A stretch of 64,000 nt of DNA from Eimeria necatrix. Its lineage: Eukaryota > Apicomplexa > Conoidasida > Eucoccidiorida > Eimeriidae. Positions 12,411-26,400 of this stretch are shown piece after piece. The stretch lies in contig NW_013654970.1 in NCBI RefSeq assembly GCF_000499385.1, positions 101,927 through 165,926 of the forward strand, written 5' to 3'. Numbering within the stretch: position 1 is the stretch's first letter; each line of letters begins with the position of its first letter. The notes under the pieces are model-generated. The model did no database searches, was not told where the DNA came from, and was given only the letters and a program-made list of their open reading frames with translations. The position numbers and the translations under genes are program-made.

Positions 12411-14421
12411 TTCAGGCCTGTGCGCTAGTGTCTCAAAAACAAGCACTGCCATCAAGCCCACACTGCATACTGACTTGCCGTATATGATAAATGAAAATTT
12501 CACTGCATCTAGAATAATCTGTAGCAATCAAAGGCTATCGGGTGCGCGATTGTGCTACTTTCAGTGCCACATATGAGCATCCCGATGCCAACGTTTGCCT
12601 ACATGAGTCTACCTCTACTTAATGTGCAAGCCTCTGCGAAGAAGCAACGTAACTCGCGTTCACCCAGTTGAGGCCTTGTTCACCAATGAATGCTTAATAT
12701 TTGCTTATTACCTTTCTATTTAACGAACAGTATGAGGCAGTGTGTCATCATTTCGTTCTATAACAACCATCATTAGCGGACTGCAGGGCTCATCATTGGC
12801 GATGCATCTTCCTGCTCAGCTGCTACCTGCTATGGACACTATTGCGATACTGTGCGGGCAAATAAACTGAAAGTAGCATTATACCGGATTTGTCGAATAT
12901 GCTCAGCACCAAGTGGACGAACTTTCAAGATATCTGGTAACCCATGTACATGCAGCGAAACACTCAAGCTTCGCATTGTATAATCTCTGCATAATACTAC
13001 CTAATGCCCCACATTGGCCGGGATAATCTGAATGCACGAGCCAATTCTGGAGCCCCTAGCTCTGCAAGCCTGTCCTGGAACGCGGCTGAGGAAAAAGGAA
13101 AGCCTCTTCACCTCTCTCCCCACAAGCCTAAGGTATTTTTTCAGTCGCATCATCTTCCAGATAAATTCTTGGTTTCGGGAAACAATATATATCAAACCCG
13201 TAGTTGTATAGGAGGGAAAAGCAAGCGCTTGAGTCTCTGATGTTTATGCCCAATATTTGACACGGTCTAACCATGACGCTTTCCTCTGTCGGCGGCAGCA
13301 TGTCGCATTCGAAATGTTCCTTTTTCGATGCTGGAATACGCTGTTTGCTGTGAACACGGTCAGAACACTCAAAAGAAGCCGCCCTCTTGCGGACCCTCTG
13401 TGAGAAATATCCGCCCACCCTGTGTTCCTCTCAAAAGGAAGGGCTTTCACCCAAACCTCTATGCTGAAGACACTAGTTCAGATTTGACAAGTAGCGTTAA
13501 CGGGAAATACATGTCATCGTTGGATCGCAAGAGCATGACTGCAATCGATTGGGCGCCATGTGTAAGGGAAGTGTGCCATATGCTGGGGCGCAGAATGCGC
13601 CCCCAGTTACTGGTGCCTGGAATTCACTAGTCCTTCGATTTCTCGACTTGCTCAGGTTGTTACGTCATGCAAATGAACCGCTCGCTTCTTGCAGTAGCAA
13701 ATTTGGGGGCAGATACACAGGCAGCAAGCAGCGAGCGCCTTGTGCTCCTAGGGGGGCCCCGCTCTTTTTGACAGAGACCGCACCCTTCAGAATAAAGCCT
13801 CTACATTTCTGATTTGGGAAATGAGAGAGTATTTCATTGTCAAAAAGAGAAGCGCTGCGTTAGTTTTGCCTTTTGGGCACACGTCACGTCGATTCGGCTG
13901 CGCTGGACCCCCAGGGCGGAAAGCCATTTTCTTTTGTACACCCTTCTGGGACTCTTCTTGACCGTTTTTCGCATTTTTTATGCACTTTCGGGATTCAACC
14001 AAGGAAAGAAGACTCAAAGGGCTCCATCTCAAGCAGCTTGCACCGAGCTAGCGCGCCTCAAAGAGAGGCCAACATTTAGGAGTACTTGGCTGAGCAAGTC
14101 TAAGGCAAGAATTTAATCAAGACCGTGGTGTGAGCCTTCTGCATCATTTTTTGGCTTCAGACAAACTCGGGGCTTTCCGGGTAGGCTCCTGTCACTGGTA
14201 AAACAGTCTGGTGCACGAGGTGCTGCTGCTACTGCAGTTGTCATTTGAAGCTGCAAAGTACTGAATGCAAGAAGCCTGTTTTAACTGCCCGCCGCCACAA
14301 AAGAGAGGAATTCAGCATCTACTTGAAGCATCAAGCAGCAACTACCTCGAGCGACCTCTTACCCACCCCCTTCCAGGTTGTGACACAGCCCTGCAGTTCT
14401 GCAAAATGCGGGGACGCCCGA
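12411..14421. other. Intergenic, between retroelement relic and VPS13
   Basis: Possible 3' remains of the retroelement, then the upstream region of VPS13. Open frames at 13328-13630, 13549-13812 and 13814-14116 have no recognised domain. An open frame in phase with VPS13 exon 1 reaches back to 14245 but has no ATG before 14422, so 14245-14421 is probably 5' untranslated sequence or an unrecognised upstream exon. Confidence 0.4.
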
Positions 14422-17400
14422 ATGCCAGTGGCAAAGATGTATACTGAGGGTCATGGGCAGACGGAAGCCGACGAACAGCAGCCAGAGAGCCAGTCGCTGG
14501 CTGCCGCAGGCTTTGGCAACAAAGCACGCTGTACGGCAGACACCGTCACTGGAACCGGTGCGGAATTGAAGGTCTCTCTACACGCAGAACGAGAAGAAGA
14601 AAATGCAGCAAATGATGACGCAAAACCAACAGAGGCTGCAGAATCGGGGGGAGAACAAGCAACTGCACCTACCGAAATCACGCCAGCGGAAGCAACTACA
14701 TCAACTGAAACAGGCAAAATTGCAGGAGGACCTGACATGCATGCTGACCACTGCAAAGAAGTAATTGATCTATTTGCGGCCGGACGTCTACAGCAGGAAT
14801 TGAAGCAGGAGCATGATGTCGGAGCTGCCATGTCCTCAGTCCTGGCTGCGGCAGCTTCGGCAGGACATATGCCCGAGAGTGCCCCCAAAACGAGTGAAGA
14901 AGACGGCCACACCTCCTCTGTATTGTCAAAGCTTCTATCTGCTGCTCTGCGGCAGCTTTTGCCATGGGTCCTCCCGTCTGCGCTTCGGGGTGCCACTGCG
15001 GCAAGCGTCAGAGTAAACATATCTAAAAAACAACTGACCCTAAGCGGTGTTTCTCTGCAGCCGCAGGAACTTACATCACTCGTGGGAGCCCCTCTGGAGT
15101 TGCTGCACTGCAGCATAGGTAACCTTCAACTGCAAATGGGGAGACAGGGGGCGCTCACTGTAGCAGCTGCAGCGTCCGTCGGGAAAGACACAACGTCCTC
15201 TTCAGGTTCATGGACAACAGAGGGGATTCCGGCTTGTTCTTCGACGACACCACTTGCACCAGATGAGCAGAACAAATACGATGGCAAGAAAGATTCAGGT
15301 TCTCTGCTTCTTTCTCTGAAGGATGTCATTGTTGTGTTGACACCAACGAGACCAGCGGAATGGTCGAGGGACCAGTTACTAGAGTTGGCGCTTCGGAGGC
15401 GGAGATCGCTGCTTCATAGTATAGACAGCAAACAACAGCAAAAGCAACTGCTACAGCCTAGTGGCCTTTCAGCAAATGTGGCTGGTGTGATATCGCACTG
15501 GATCGACCGCCATATCCAGTGGGCCTCTGTAGAAGTCCTTAATTTACATATTCGCGTGGAATGTCTTATTCCCCTTTCCAAAACGAGCAACAGCAGTTGC
15601 GCTAGGGCAGCTTTCGCTTTAGGGCTGCATTTTAAGGAGCTGCGTATGCGCACTGTCCCACCTGAGGAGTCCAATGTTCCACGCGCTAGCATGAGAAGGG
15701 AAGAACAACAGGAGAAACGAGGGATTCCGGAAGCTGCAGCAACTTCTTCTCACCAAGCCACTACAGAACCATCGGTTAAAGCTGGCAGAATTGAGGGACA
15801 CAGTAGCAGTAATAAAGACAGCTTCTGCAGCGAGTTTAATGTCAGAGGCTTCTCCTCGTATACTCAAAATGAGCTGCATCTACTGGCACCGCACACTTGC
15901 AGTGTAACTGAGATGATCGAGAAACTCCGCGCTTCTCGAGTGTTAATTCGCCAGGAAAATGAGTATCCCCCCTCAGCGCGCAAAGGAGGAAAGCAACTGC
16001 AGTCTGAAGGAGGTCAACAGCGCGATGTAGATGACCGATTGTCCTCAACGAGCAATTTTTCACCTACTGGACAGCAGCGCCGGTGTCGTAGAACGAGCAC
16101 AAACGGCAGGTGCCTCTTGGCCCCTGTAAATGTCTACATATCTTTAAGAAAGAAGAGTCTGGTTGAAAGCAACCTTCCCAGTGGCAGAAGCAGCAGCAGA
16201 GTTGAGGGTGTTACAGTAAGGGAGGACGGCGGGAGCTTCATGGATAATTGCCAGGCAGTATTTAGTCAAGGGAAGCTCTTTACAACCACAGACCCTGCCT
16301 ATATCGCTACAGTCGATTCGGAGGGCCTGCAACTTGCTGTTAACCCGGCAGGCGTTCGGGGTCTTCGGTGGCTGGTAGCAAGCTTTGAGGAGCACCGCAG
16401 AGCCATTGACACAGCTGAGGCTGTCCTCAGCCTTGTAAGACCATTCGCGCCATCTTGCACTGGTCAGTGATCTTGCGAACAAAGCACGAGGATGACGAAT
16501 TCAGAGCGGTAGCAGGATAAAGGAAGACACGCACGCAAGACCAGCCCAGCTTTCAGTTTTACCAACTTGTATGCGCGCATGCTGATCCGTAGTTTTTTGT
16601 CACTTCCTCTCCTTTACATGTGTGTTCAGTGCACGGAAATCCCGGAATTTGGTGGCGATTCGCGATTCGTGCGGTTTGCCGCTTGCAGCGCGAGATGAGC
16701 ATCACCGCGCGCACCAGTAACTCACAAGCGACCGTGCCTACAGAGGGAGTTTTGCCTGTCGAAGAGACCCTTAAGTTGCGCCTATGCGCCGAAAAATCCG
16801 AAAAGTATCGCTGCCTGCGACGCCTGCAGCTGCAAGGCACGCTAACACAGACGCAAGAAGAACAGTTGCTTCACCTGACAAACACTTTACCGCTGCCACA
16901 CCTCCTGAAGGCTCATTCAGCGGCAAGGCAGGATCTCATGGAGCAGCAAGGGGAAGTGACAGGAAGAGCCCCTGGGAAGACCTGGGCACGCTGGCTCCCT
17001 GTGTGGGGGAAAAGAAGGTCACAACAAGGCTCAGGAGCGACGAGAAACACATCAGCAGCCGTTGGCTTTAATGAAATAGCTCTTAGTGAGCGGAAAACGG
17101 GCTGCTCTGTTCGTCCCGTGCCTCCGCTTTCTCTGCAGGCGATCTTGGATCAGAATAGGCTGCAGAATCGAGGACACCAGGAGCGGGGAGAGCGGAAGAC
17201 ACAGGGGGAGGAACTGCAGCAGCAGTGGCAAAACAACGGGCAGCATGAGCAGCTGGGAAGTTCTGTTGAGGGGGCGCCGCCAGGAGAATTTGATTACTTT
17301 TTCGATGCTCGTTCTCAGGTACCCTCCGCCTTTGCTTCGGGCTCGAGCGCTTTGCATCTTTGCTAGAATGCTTCTAGTAATCTAACTTGAGTCACAGACT

Positions 17401-20400
17401 CCGTAGTTGTTTGGTGACAGTGTTGGTTCCCATGGCGCTGACGTGTGCTGTTGGTGCTGCTGTGATTCGGTTTTCAGCCCGCTACTGCGCGCTTCACAGG
17501 CGACAGCACTTCAGTGCTTCAAATAGAACAAAGAGCAGTATCCCATGCAACGCTACCTCTCGCAGCCGCAAATGCAACTCATTCACTTCAAAGAAGCCAC
17601 AGTAAAGAAGAACCAAGCCATACGCTCCCTCAACTTCAAGGGTTGACTGCTTTCGGTGGGAGGGCCAATTCCGAAATCACGCGACAGGAGGGCCATGAAT
17701 GTCCCACGATTCCGGTAACAGAGGTGGAGCCCGCTGTTTGCGCCATGAACACTGACGAGAAAGAAGGCCTATGCAAAGGTTCTGATCTTTCAGAGGCCGA
17801 TGAAATATTTTACGACTGCTTGGACTTTCAACCGCCGCAACAATCCCTATCGCCGCATGAAGATGCTTCACCAGCAGCCGCAGCGGCAACTTCAGCTGAG
17901 GCAACTAATCCGCAAAGCGAAGCGCAGCCTCGCTCCGCTTCCGCACAAGCTGCTTACACGTTGTCAGCTTCCGTGCTTCTGCGCTCTGCTTCTGTCACTT
18001 TCTGCACGGACGTACAGCCGTTTCGAGAGACTGAACTACAGCTGAATCAGCAACAACGCCTTCCTCCACAGCAACAGAAGGAATCACAGCGGACAGAAGA
18101 CAACTATTTAGTTTGCAACGTAGGCCCAGTCTGTGTGGATGGCCTCATAGGTAACGACAAGGTAACTGGGAGCGTCTCCGTAGACTACCTGAGGATCAAT
18201 TACAAAGGCAGGGGTCTTCAGAATGAGCAGACTCTGGTGTTTGAGGACAATAAGATAGGAGATAAGCCATTGCTATCGGTGCAAATTACAGGGAATTGCG
18301 TTGGTACTGTGTTTGAGGGGCAAGTGGATGGACGCGACTCGAACTTCTTGTCTCTTTCGATCCGTCGTCTCATTTGTATTCTCGATCCAAAGGCTTTGAG
18401 GGGATTGACAACTATCCAAGAACGATTTACTGCTGCTGTTGCAGAAACAGCCTTGGCTGCAGTTTCGCAGCAATGCAGCCTTTTGCATCTGAGAGGAACC
18501 ATGAGGAGAGATTACACATGCACTAGGGAGGGTCGTGGCGGCTTTCTTGGGTTCCAGGTGACATCAGGCTGTGCGGGTCCGCAAAGACAGCTGAGTCTTT
18601 CTCCTAAACGCCAGCAGCAACTTCGTGAAAGCGCTTTGCTTCAATATGCGGTTTGTATAGAGGCCCCAACAGTGATCGCCCCCGCCTTGGAGGGAAGGGC
18701 GGTGCTGTGTCATCTTGGAGAGCTGAGAGTAAGCAGAATGGCCTGTGTGTTTCCCCTTTTTACTTGCCGCTTCCATTGTGCTCTTTCTGAACTTGAATCT
18801 GGCACTGTAGTATCTCATTTCAAGCTGGCTTCCTCCTTCATCTTATCAGAGAGGAACTGCCTGTAAGCTGCAATATCCGTGGAATTATGCTGTTAGTCAA
18901 CGCTTTTTTTCCGATTTTACTTCATCCGCCTATTAGTCAAGCTGCATGCACGATGGACGCTTACAACGCTTTGTAGGGTTTCGTTTGACATTCGTGCATG
19001 AAACGCAGGTCTGCAGCGCGCAGCGGAAGCAATTACCACAGCCCACTGGCGGAAAGGAAAATGATGCTGAGTCAGTCAACCTTGAGTTTTTCGATAGCTT
19101 TCTTCATGAACGGTATGGCCACCGCTTTACTGCTTCAACAGCAGGATCGCATACTGCCAGGGCTCCGGCAACAGAGGCCTCCTGTTTTCCTGCCACAGCG
19201 CGAGCTCACCTCTTGCGACGCGTCAACGTTATCACTCACCATGGCGTGCTGCTGAGAGATTCACACATACTATTTCATAGCAATCTAGAGCAGCTGAAGA
19301 AGGAACTGGAGCCGCTCCAGTCTCATGACTCAAGCGGGAGCAGAAGTGGCCTAGGTGCCTGGTGCTCCTCTCAGAGGCCAAGCAGGGACCGACGTCATTG
19401 CGAGCACTTGTTCCGGTCCCAGAAATACAGATTTGGTGGGCATAGAAGGAAAATTTGGCATCATGAGTTCGGCGAATCCAGGAGTCACCCCATGGATAAA
19501 ACGGAGCATTCTTTACCCCGGGGGATTAAGGGTGTTGCCCAGCCCATCCTTCTCCCCTCCGAGTTTGGGGCAGTTATAGAGGTAAAACACATTGACATTT
19601 ACGATGCGAGGGAGCTTTTTCTGCCTCGCAAGTTGCGCTGCTTTCTCAAAGAGCAGCAGCAGCTTCAAACACAGTTTTTCAGCTCCGCCACCACTGCGGT
19701 CGGTTGCCATCCGTGCCGCAGATGTGACACAGCAGAGAAGAAGCAAACGGAAATTCAGGGAATGATACCGCAGAGTTCATTGCAGGAACAGAAACATCAC
19801 CGGCAGGAAGAGTATGGAATACGAGCAAGCGACGGGCAAGCACAGCTGCGCTGCGAAGTACAAGTAGACGTAAATGGAAATTTTGGCGAGGTCGAGATCT
19901 CTTTAAGTCACTACGGATGCACTACTTTATTGAGGTGAGAGGACGCTGATGTTGTTCTGTGGATTCGAAAGTAGCACTGCCACCGTTTGGTGTATTTTCA
20001 ACTTCAAAAATCTATTTCAAGCTTTACTAACTACTACTAAATGTTTAAAGTTGCATTTGTTTCTTTTTCGGTCTGCAGCGCCGTCAATTTCCTCAAAGCA
20101 ACCTTGTTGCGGAGGGAGACCGCCACTTCATCCAGGGAATGTGTGGACTCAAGCTGCGGCAGAAAAACTGTTCCGGATCCAGCGGCGGCTGTAGGCCCTA
20201 GTACAGAACTCAGTAGAGGCCAAAGAATAGATGGGCACACTGAAGCCAGTGGCATCATTCCAATATACATTTCTGGTTCTGTTGGGTGTGAGAAAATGAC
20301 TGTGTTTTTTCACAATCTTAACAACAATGCAGATATGCCGCGAGGAATAGACTGGAACGAGTCAAGTCCAACCATGAGAGATTACCAGGCAGCTGTAGAA

Positions 20401-23400
20401 GATGTGTTGTTGGTTCGAGCCATCAGTGTGCGTGGCCGCTTCAACAGCAGAAGTACCATGACTATTGAACAACTGCAGGTGAACCAGCTGCTTCTGGAAC
20501 AGCCATGCTTTCCTGTGGCGTGCCCGAATCGGTACATAGTTCGTCTACCATCGTCAGGCAGTTTTCCAACAGTTGCATGCTTTAACCCTGCGAGCATAAG
20601 TCAACAAGCGCCAAGCGTACTATTCGAATTATCCAGCGGTATGTGCAAGAACTCAGCAGCGGCCACTTCGTACTCTTGTGCTTCCTTGTTCTTTATGCGC
20701 CCGATGGCACTCAATTTCCGCCCAACCCCAGTCTCTTGGCTCTTGCGCTTTTTGAAGGCGCCTGCATGGCAGTTCGGTAGCATCAACGGAAACAGCGTCA
20801 TCGACAATAGCAACGAGAGCCACAAAGCAACTGGAAACATTAAGGGCGCTCCACAGGACTACAGACTTGCTGGGAAGGCCACTGAGTGTCTGCAGGAGTT
20901 TCAGCTCGAAACTTCGGCCTCTGCGGATGGCTGCGGTGAAGTTCAGAGCCGTCAGGGAGATAGCGCAAAGACCCCTTTTGAGGAAGGAGACGATGCCCCA
21001 CCAAAATATGCCGCAGAAGTCTACAGTGACCCAGTTTTGCAAGACATAAAAGTTAAGTTTCAGATTGTGGATATTTTGTGGAGTTCCCATGGCGCTGATC
21101 CACCTTTGGCAACGGCGGCTTTGTCAGCAGCTTCCATGAATCTTCGCCTGCATCGTCATTCAACCAAGATTACAGCTAGCATACAGGATTTCTCGGTGCA
21201 CTGTGTCGTCCCTAATGTCGAAAATAGGCCGCATCCGAACTGCGTTTCAGCCAGAAAGCAAGCCCGCCGCGCCAGCGTGCAACCTGTACAAACAGCTTGC
21301 TGTGGGATCCTTGGATGTAGCGCGAAAGGAGTGTCCATCCATGAGAGATTCCGCTTCAGGACAAAACTACTAACAACGGAAGTTATTGGTGTGGTTCCTG
21401 GCAGCGCTAGTGCCTTTAGCGTTTCGCTTGACTCGATGCATCCATTGTCACCCGAGTTTTCTGGACTTAGCTCAAGCCTGAAGGTTGAATTGGGGACTTA
21501 TCGAGTCACTTATGTGCACTCCCAATTCTGGAGACTGTTTAATTGGCTAATAGGGGACTTCTTCGGCACTTTAATTTCTTCGCATGTGCCATCACCAATT
21601 TCTTCGAATACAAGAGAGCCTGCGAGCAGATCAAGCCCGCCAGAGGCTGCACCAAGGCCCATTCAGCACTCACCTTCTCTGCAAGACCTAGCCAGGCGTA
21701 GCGTTGTAAAGTCCGAGGCAGAAGTCAATAGAAGGGGGTTTGTTCTGCCTACAGCGGAGGGTGATGGGCAGAATGCGGACACTAACAGCGATGCATTGGA
21801 CAGAAAATCCTTCATAGTCCCTAACGAAGGACTTCAGCACATTTTCTTGCTTGCTGATGCAGGAAGATCAATTCTCGGCATGACGCCGCTCTTTCAGCAG
21901 CAAACGCAAGGCGTTGAAGAAGGAAACACTGGTGAAGAAAAGCTACAACGCCTTTTGCTACCGGAAACCCTACCGTTCAATGTGTTCCACTATGAAGTGC
22001 GGTTCTCATGTCCCCGTTTGCTGCTGCCGGCATCCTGTAAATCGAGCGATACTCGAGCCATTTTCTGGCCTCCAGCTTATTCACACTGCAAATGTACTAC
22101 GGAGTATCGCTTAGTAGATGATTCTTGCTATCGCAGGAGAGATCCAACGGCGGATGGAAACGTTAGCGCCTGCAGCGATTGCACAAACTGGGCTGCGGAT
22201 TCAAATAAGTCGAATTTGGTTAGTGCTCGGCAAATCATCTGTCTTCTCGACAATGTCACAGTGACGAACTCCTGGCGCCTCAGCAGAAGGCACGGAATTG
22301 TTGAAAGCATTAACGTGTTTTTTGAGGGAGCGAAAGCCTTTGCCAGCACCGACTGCTGTGCACAATCGTCACTGGGGCAAACAACCCTGTGTCAGCAACA
22401 GGCTTCTGGTGCAGAATTTTGGGCAGGTTCGTGCCGTCGCTGTGGCAGCCGCGGTTCACTGGATGCCCTGCCTCCAGCCGAGGCGCCAGACGTCAACATG
22501 TTTGGAGTCCCTACAACAACACCATTAGAAGCTTCAGAGTTCACCTGCAGGACCTCTGGCTCCCCTGGAAGCTACCTTTTCGGGAGCGCTGACTTTGTGG
22601 TCCGCGTATTACGACCTGCGTTGGTGCGTTCTTCGTCCCATTGGATACGAGTGGAGGCAGGACTGCTACCCGTTAGCCTTGACGCACAAGCACTAAGACT
22701 CATTTTCGAAGTTTTTGAGAACAATTTTAGCACCAGAGATCATTACACTGCATCAAAGCATGCAATATTTGAACCACAGGCAGGAAGCCTACGTGACCGC
22801 AGTGGAAACCACCAGACTATCCAAGAAGTACAACGCGCAGACTGCGATACGGATTCAAAGGCTGAGAAGTGCTTCCCCAAATACCCACTGACATCAGAAG
22901 GGAAGTCTACAATAAATTCCGACAAGTACGGTGATACGGGAGTACTTTTTCAACGATTACAGGAGCAAAAAACGCTGCAGGGACTATTGGAGCCGCAGGT
23001 GGACTTCGTGGAGCTTTTAGAGGAGTGGGGACATGAGACCTATCTCTTGGAACTAGTTGTTCAAGGGCTGCACCTTGCTGCCTTTGAATACCCTGTCAAG
23101 AAGCATTCCCTTTTGCTGCGGAAGCAATGTGGCGCTTTTAGGAGCCGCATTTGGGCTCTGAAGCAAAAACAAGGGCGACAGCCAATGTTTTGCAGTGACA
23201 ATTGTCCGAGAAGTAACCTCCCGCCTTACGGTGGAATCGAATATGCTGGACGAAGACCTTTTCTTCTGCTTCATGCGACGCGTCTGAGAGTAAGATTTAA
23301 CATTTTATGGCAATTCTCCTTCGTTGGTGGCGAGATAGCTTATCAGACGTGGCCGGGTTGCGGTCTTCCTAACATAAAAGGAGGGTTCGTGTGTATGTGG

Positions 23401-26400
23401 TACAAGAGGTCCAGACAAGACTTGCCGTGTTTCTGCCATTTTTGTGTTTTCACAGGCACAGCTTCGATCGCTTCAGTTGCCTCCACACCAGGCCGAGCAA
23501 GTGGGCTTGCTGGTAAGCACTTCGTCTTCAGCTTCTCAGGGCAACCACGGGAAGCGGGACGGCGAATATCAATCTGAAACTCACCGTATACTACCCCCTC
23601 CAGTCAGAGGGACATTCCTAGGAATGAGACTTGGCTCGTCTACCGTATTTTCTCCGGACCTGGCTCTTCCCTTTTCGGTCGTTTTCACGAATAGCACATG
23701 CCCTCTGGGGCTCTTACAGCAGCAGTTGGAGCCCCTAACAGAAGGCATTTGGCGGGCGGAATCAGGATCCATTGCGGCAGCCGTAAAAATGGGTGACAGA
23801 TCATTGGGCTCCGAAACCAGTGCATTTGGATGCCGTTTAGAGGATGCAGAGGGAGTGGAGCAGTCAGCGAGCCAGCTACCGATGGACTCACCTAGGCTGC
23901 TACGCCAGGACGAGCACCCTCTATTGACGGCTTTTTCGGCTCCATGGGTAGACCCATTGCATCTAGAAGATCAGATGAAAGACACACAGAACGAGGATTG
24001 CCAACCAACCTCTTGTTCTTCCACGCAGACCCGTGCTGCCACTACTCCTGGCCAAGGTCATGTTTCTTGCTGTAAGGCTTGGAAAACTGCAGGCCGAACT
24101 GACTCAAGGGATGCCGCCGTCGAAATGCCATCATTTAGTGGAAATTATGTTCCTCTATTCCGCTGTGGCTTGCAGCGTTCGCAGCAACAGAAGGGTCAGA
24201 ATGGAGTTCTTGCCAAACTGTTGATGCCACAGCAGGCAGAGCTGAGTTTGTTCTGCAAATGGGCCACAGCATCTCCAGTGACGCCGCTGCTCGACGACGT
24301 CGTGCATAATATCCCAGAATGTCGAAATTTGACGGCTAAAGAGAGATTCCTTATGGTTCAGCGGCTGCTACTACAACGTCAGTGCCAGAGGAAACAACAG
24401 CGCATCTCATTGTCGTCTGAAAGAACCCGGTGTGTCTTGAGTTTGCCTTTAATCACTCGTATTTCTGGCTTCTTTTCTGATTACGAAGCAACAAGTGGCA
24501 CAGTGCATCGGCATGCAGCGGCCTTCAGAACCGGCGGAAGCGCAGAAATGACGCAGGGGAATAGCTGGAAAAGTGCGAATCATCATGGTCGTGTGGTGTG
24601 GCCCATGAGCTGTGACGTCACCCAACCAGCCCAGTCCATATCTGACGATAGTCAGGCTGCTTTTGGCAGTGAGCCACCTTCTTGTTCTGCCAGGAAAGTT
24701 TGTTTCAACTGTCCCGGTGGAAGGCGATGGACGCACAGAGGAACCAGCAGAAGGGGAAGCGATAAAAAGAAACTCAACGATGTATCATGCGCTGCAGTTG
24801 GAGACAAGAAGCTAGGCACCATCAGTGGCCGCCATGATTTGAATCAACTAAGCGATATTGATCCGGCAGTCTGGGCACGCAGTAACAGTCTTGCTAGGAC
24901 TGCTAGCCATACTGCATTTTCTGTCTCCGGAGACGACCGAAGAGATGTTCACCTCACTCATTTTGGAAGCAAAGCTCTTGCCCTGTGCCAGTCTTCCTTC
25001 GCCTCAGTCAAGCGATTTGCGTCAGGGATTAGTAGTCAGAGCAGTAAAGATGCTCTGGGCGCATATGTAGAACACGGCTTAACCGATTCTGAAGGCGTTG
25101 ACAGTTCTTGCGAGACCAACGCCGAACTTCGAAAAGTGGAAATTGACGAGAGACATCATCTTCAGCAGGCAGGTTTCCTCGGCATTTGCGCAGCCGTGTC
25201 ACCGTCACAGAAGACGATGCTGCCGCCCCTCCAACTGACATCGAAAGACATAGTGATATATTTGTCTGAAGCATCAGTACTTCTGCCTGTGGATGGCACC
25301 GAGTATGAGAGCGGCTCGGTGCTGCTTCGTGGTTCAGTCAATCTGCGGAGACGTGCAGATGATATTCTAGACCCCATAGGGCATTGTAACACCTCTGGCG
25401 ACGCTTCAGCTGCTGCTGGTGCTTTTGAGGATATTTGGAAGTGTGACAGCGCCGGCGACAGAACGTTGTGGGGAGTTGTAAGAGCAAATATGGCATCTGC
25501 TCAGGAAAAACAAATTGGCGGCACATTGCTCCAGCAGCAGGAGCCTCTCAGGGAAGCCGAGACTAGATCTCTAGGTAGCCTACCAGACAAATTTTGCCCA
25601 GGCATCCGAGGTATTGACATTTTGTTGCAAAAGGCGACGGTTACATGCTTACGCAACAGTAAGCCGCTGCAACAAATGGACGCTAGCACGAAGGACCTCC
25701 TTAGACGCCACAAGCACCTACAGCTACGGCACTGGAGAAGTCTTCGGCGATTAAACTCTGGCAGTAAACGTACAGGCGCAGCAGCCGAAGTATTTCCAAA
25801 GCAAAGCCTTCAAGGGCTTGGAGTGCGCGAGGTGGCGCTTGACGAGCTGAGGAGTGCTACCGCGCAGGCAGAGGTGGAAGCGTACGTCAATGCGTCGGAC
25901 GTCGCCACCGTCTTGGTCCAACACACTGCTGATGGAAGTACACTTGCACGGGACACGCCTGTTGAGAAGTTCGCCAAAGTTCACACTAAATGCAAGATTT
26001 CTGGGCCGGTTGATCGACCTGTCGATGCTTCAAAGGAAGCAGACTCAACGGCTCCAAGAGCGCTTTTACAGAGTAATGCACGGATCATATGCAGTGATTT
26101 TAGTGCTCATTTAAGTCACATATCCACTCCACCTACTTTTTCCCATCAGAGTCAATCAGAATCCTGCTCAGGTGGATTGCTGCATGGACTTAAAATCTCT
26201 TCGAAAGCTGCTTCCAAGAGCGCTTCGAAAAGCGCTTCTGAAAGCATAGGCGTGCATAGCAGCTGTTGCTCGCGCATCACGAGAGCCACGAGATCGAGCA
26301 GCGCCAAGGTGGATACAGGGTCCTTGGGGCGGATCTGCGATTGCTGTTGCCATCATCCACAGGAGCATACTGTTTTACACGTTGGCCCATGTGAGTTGGA

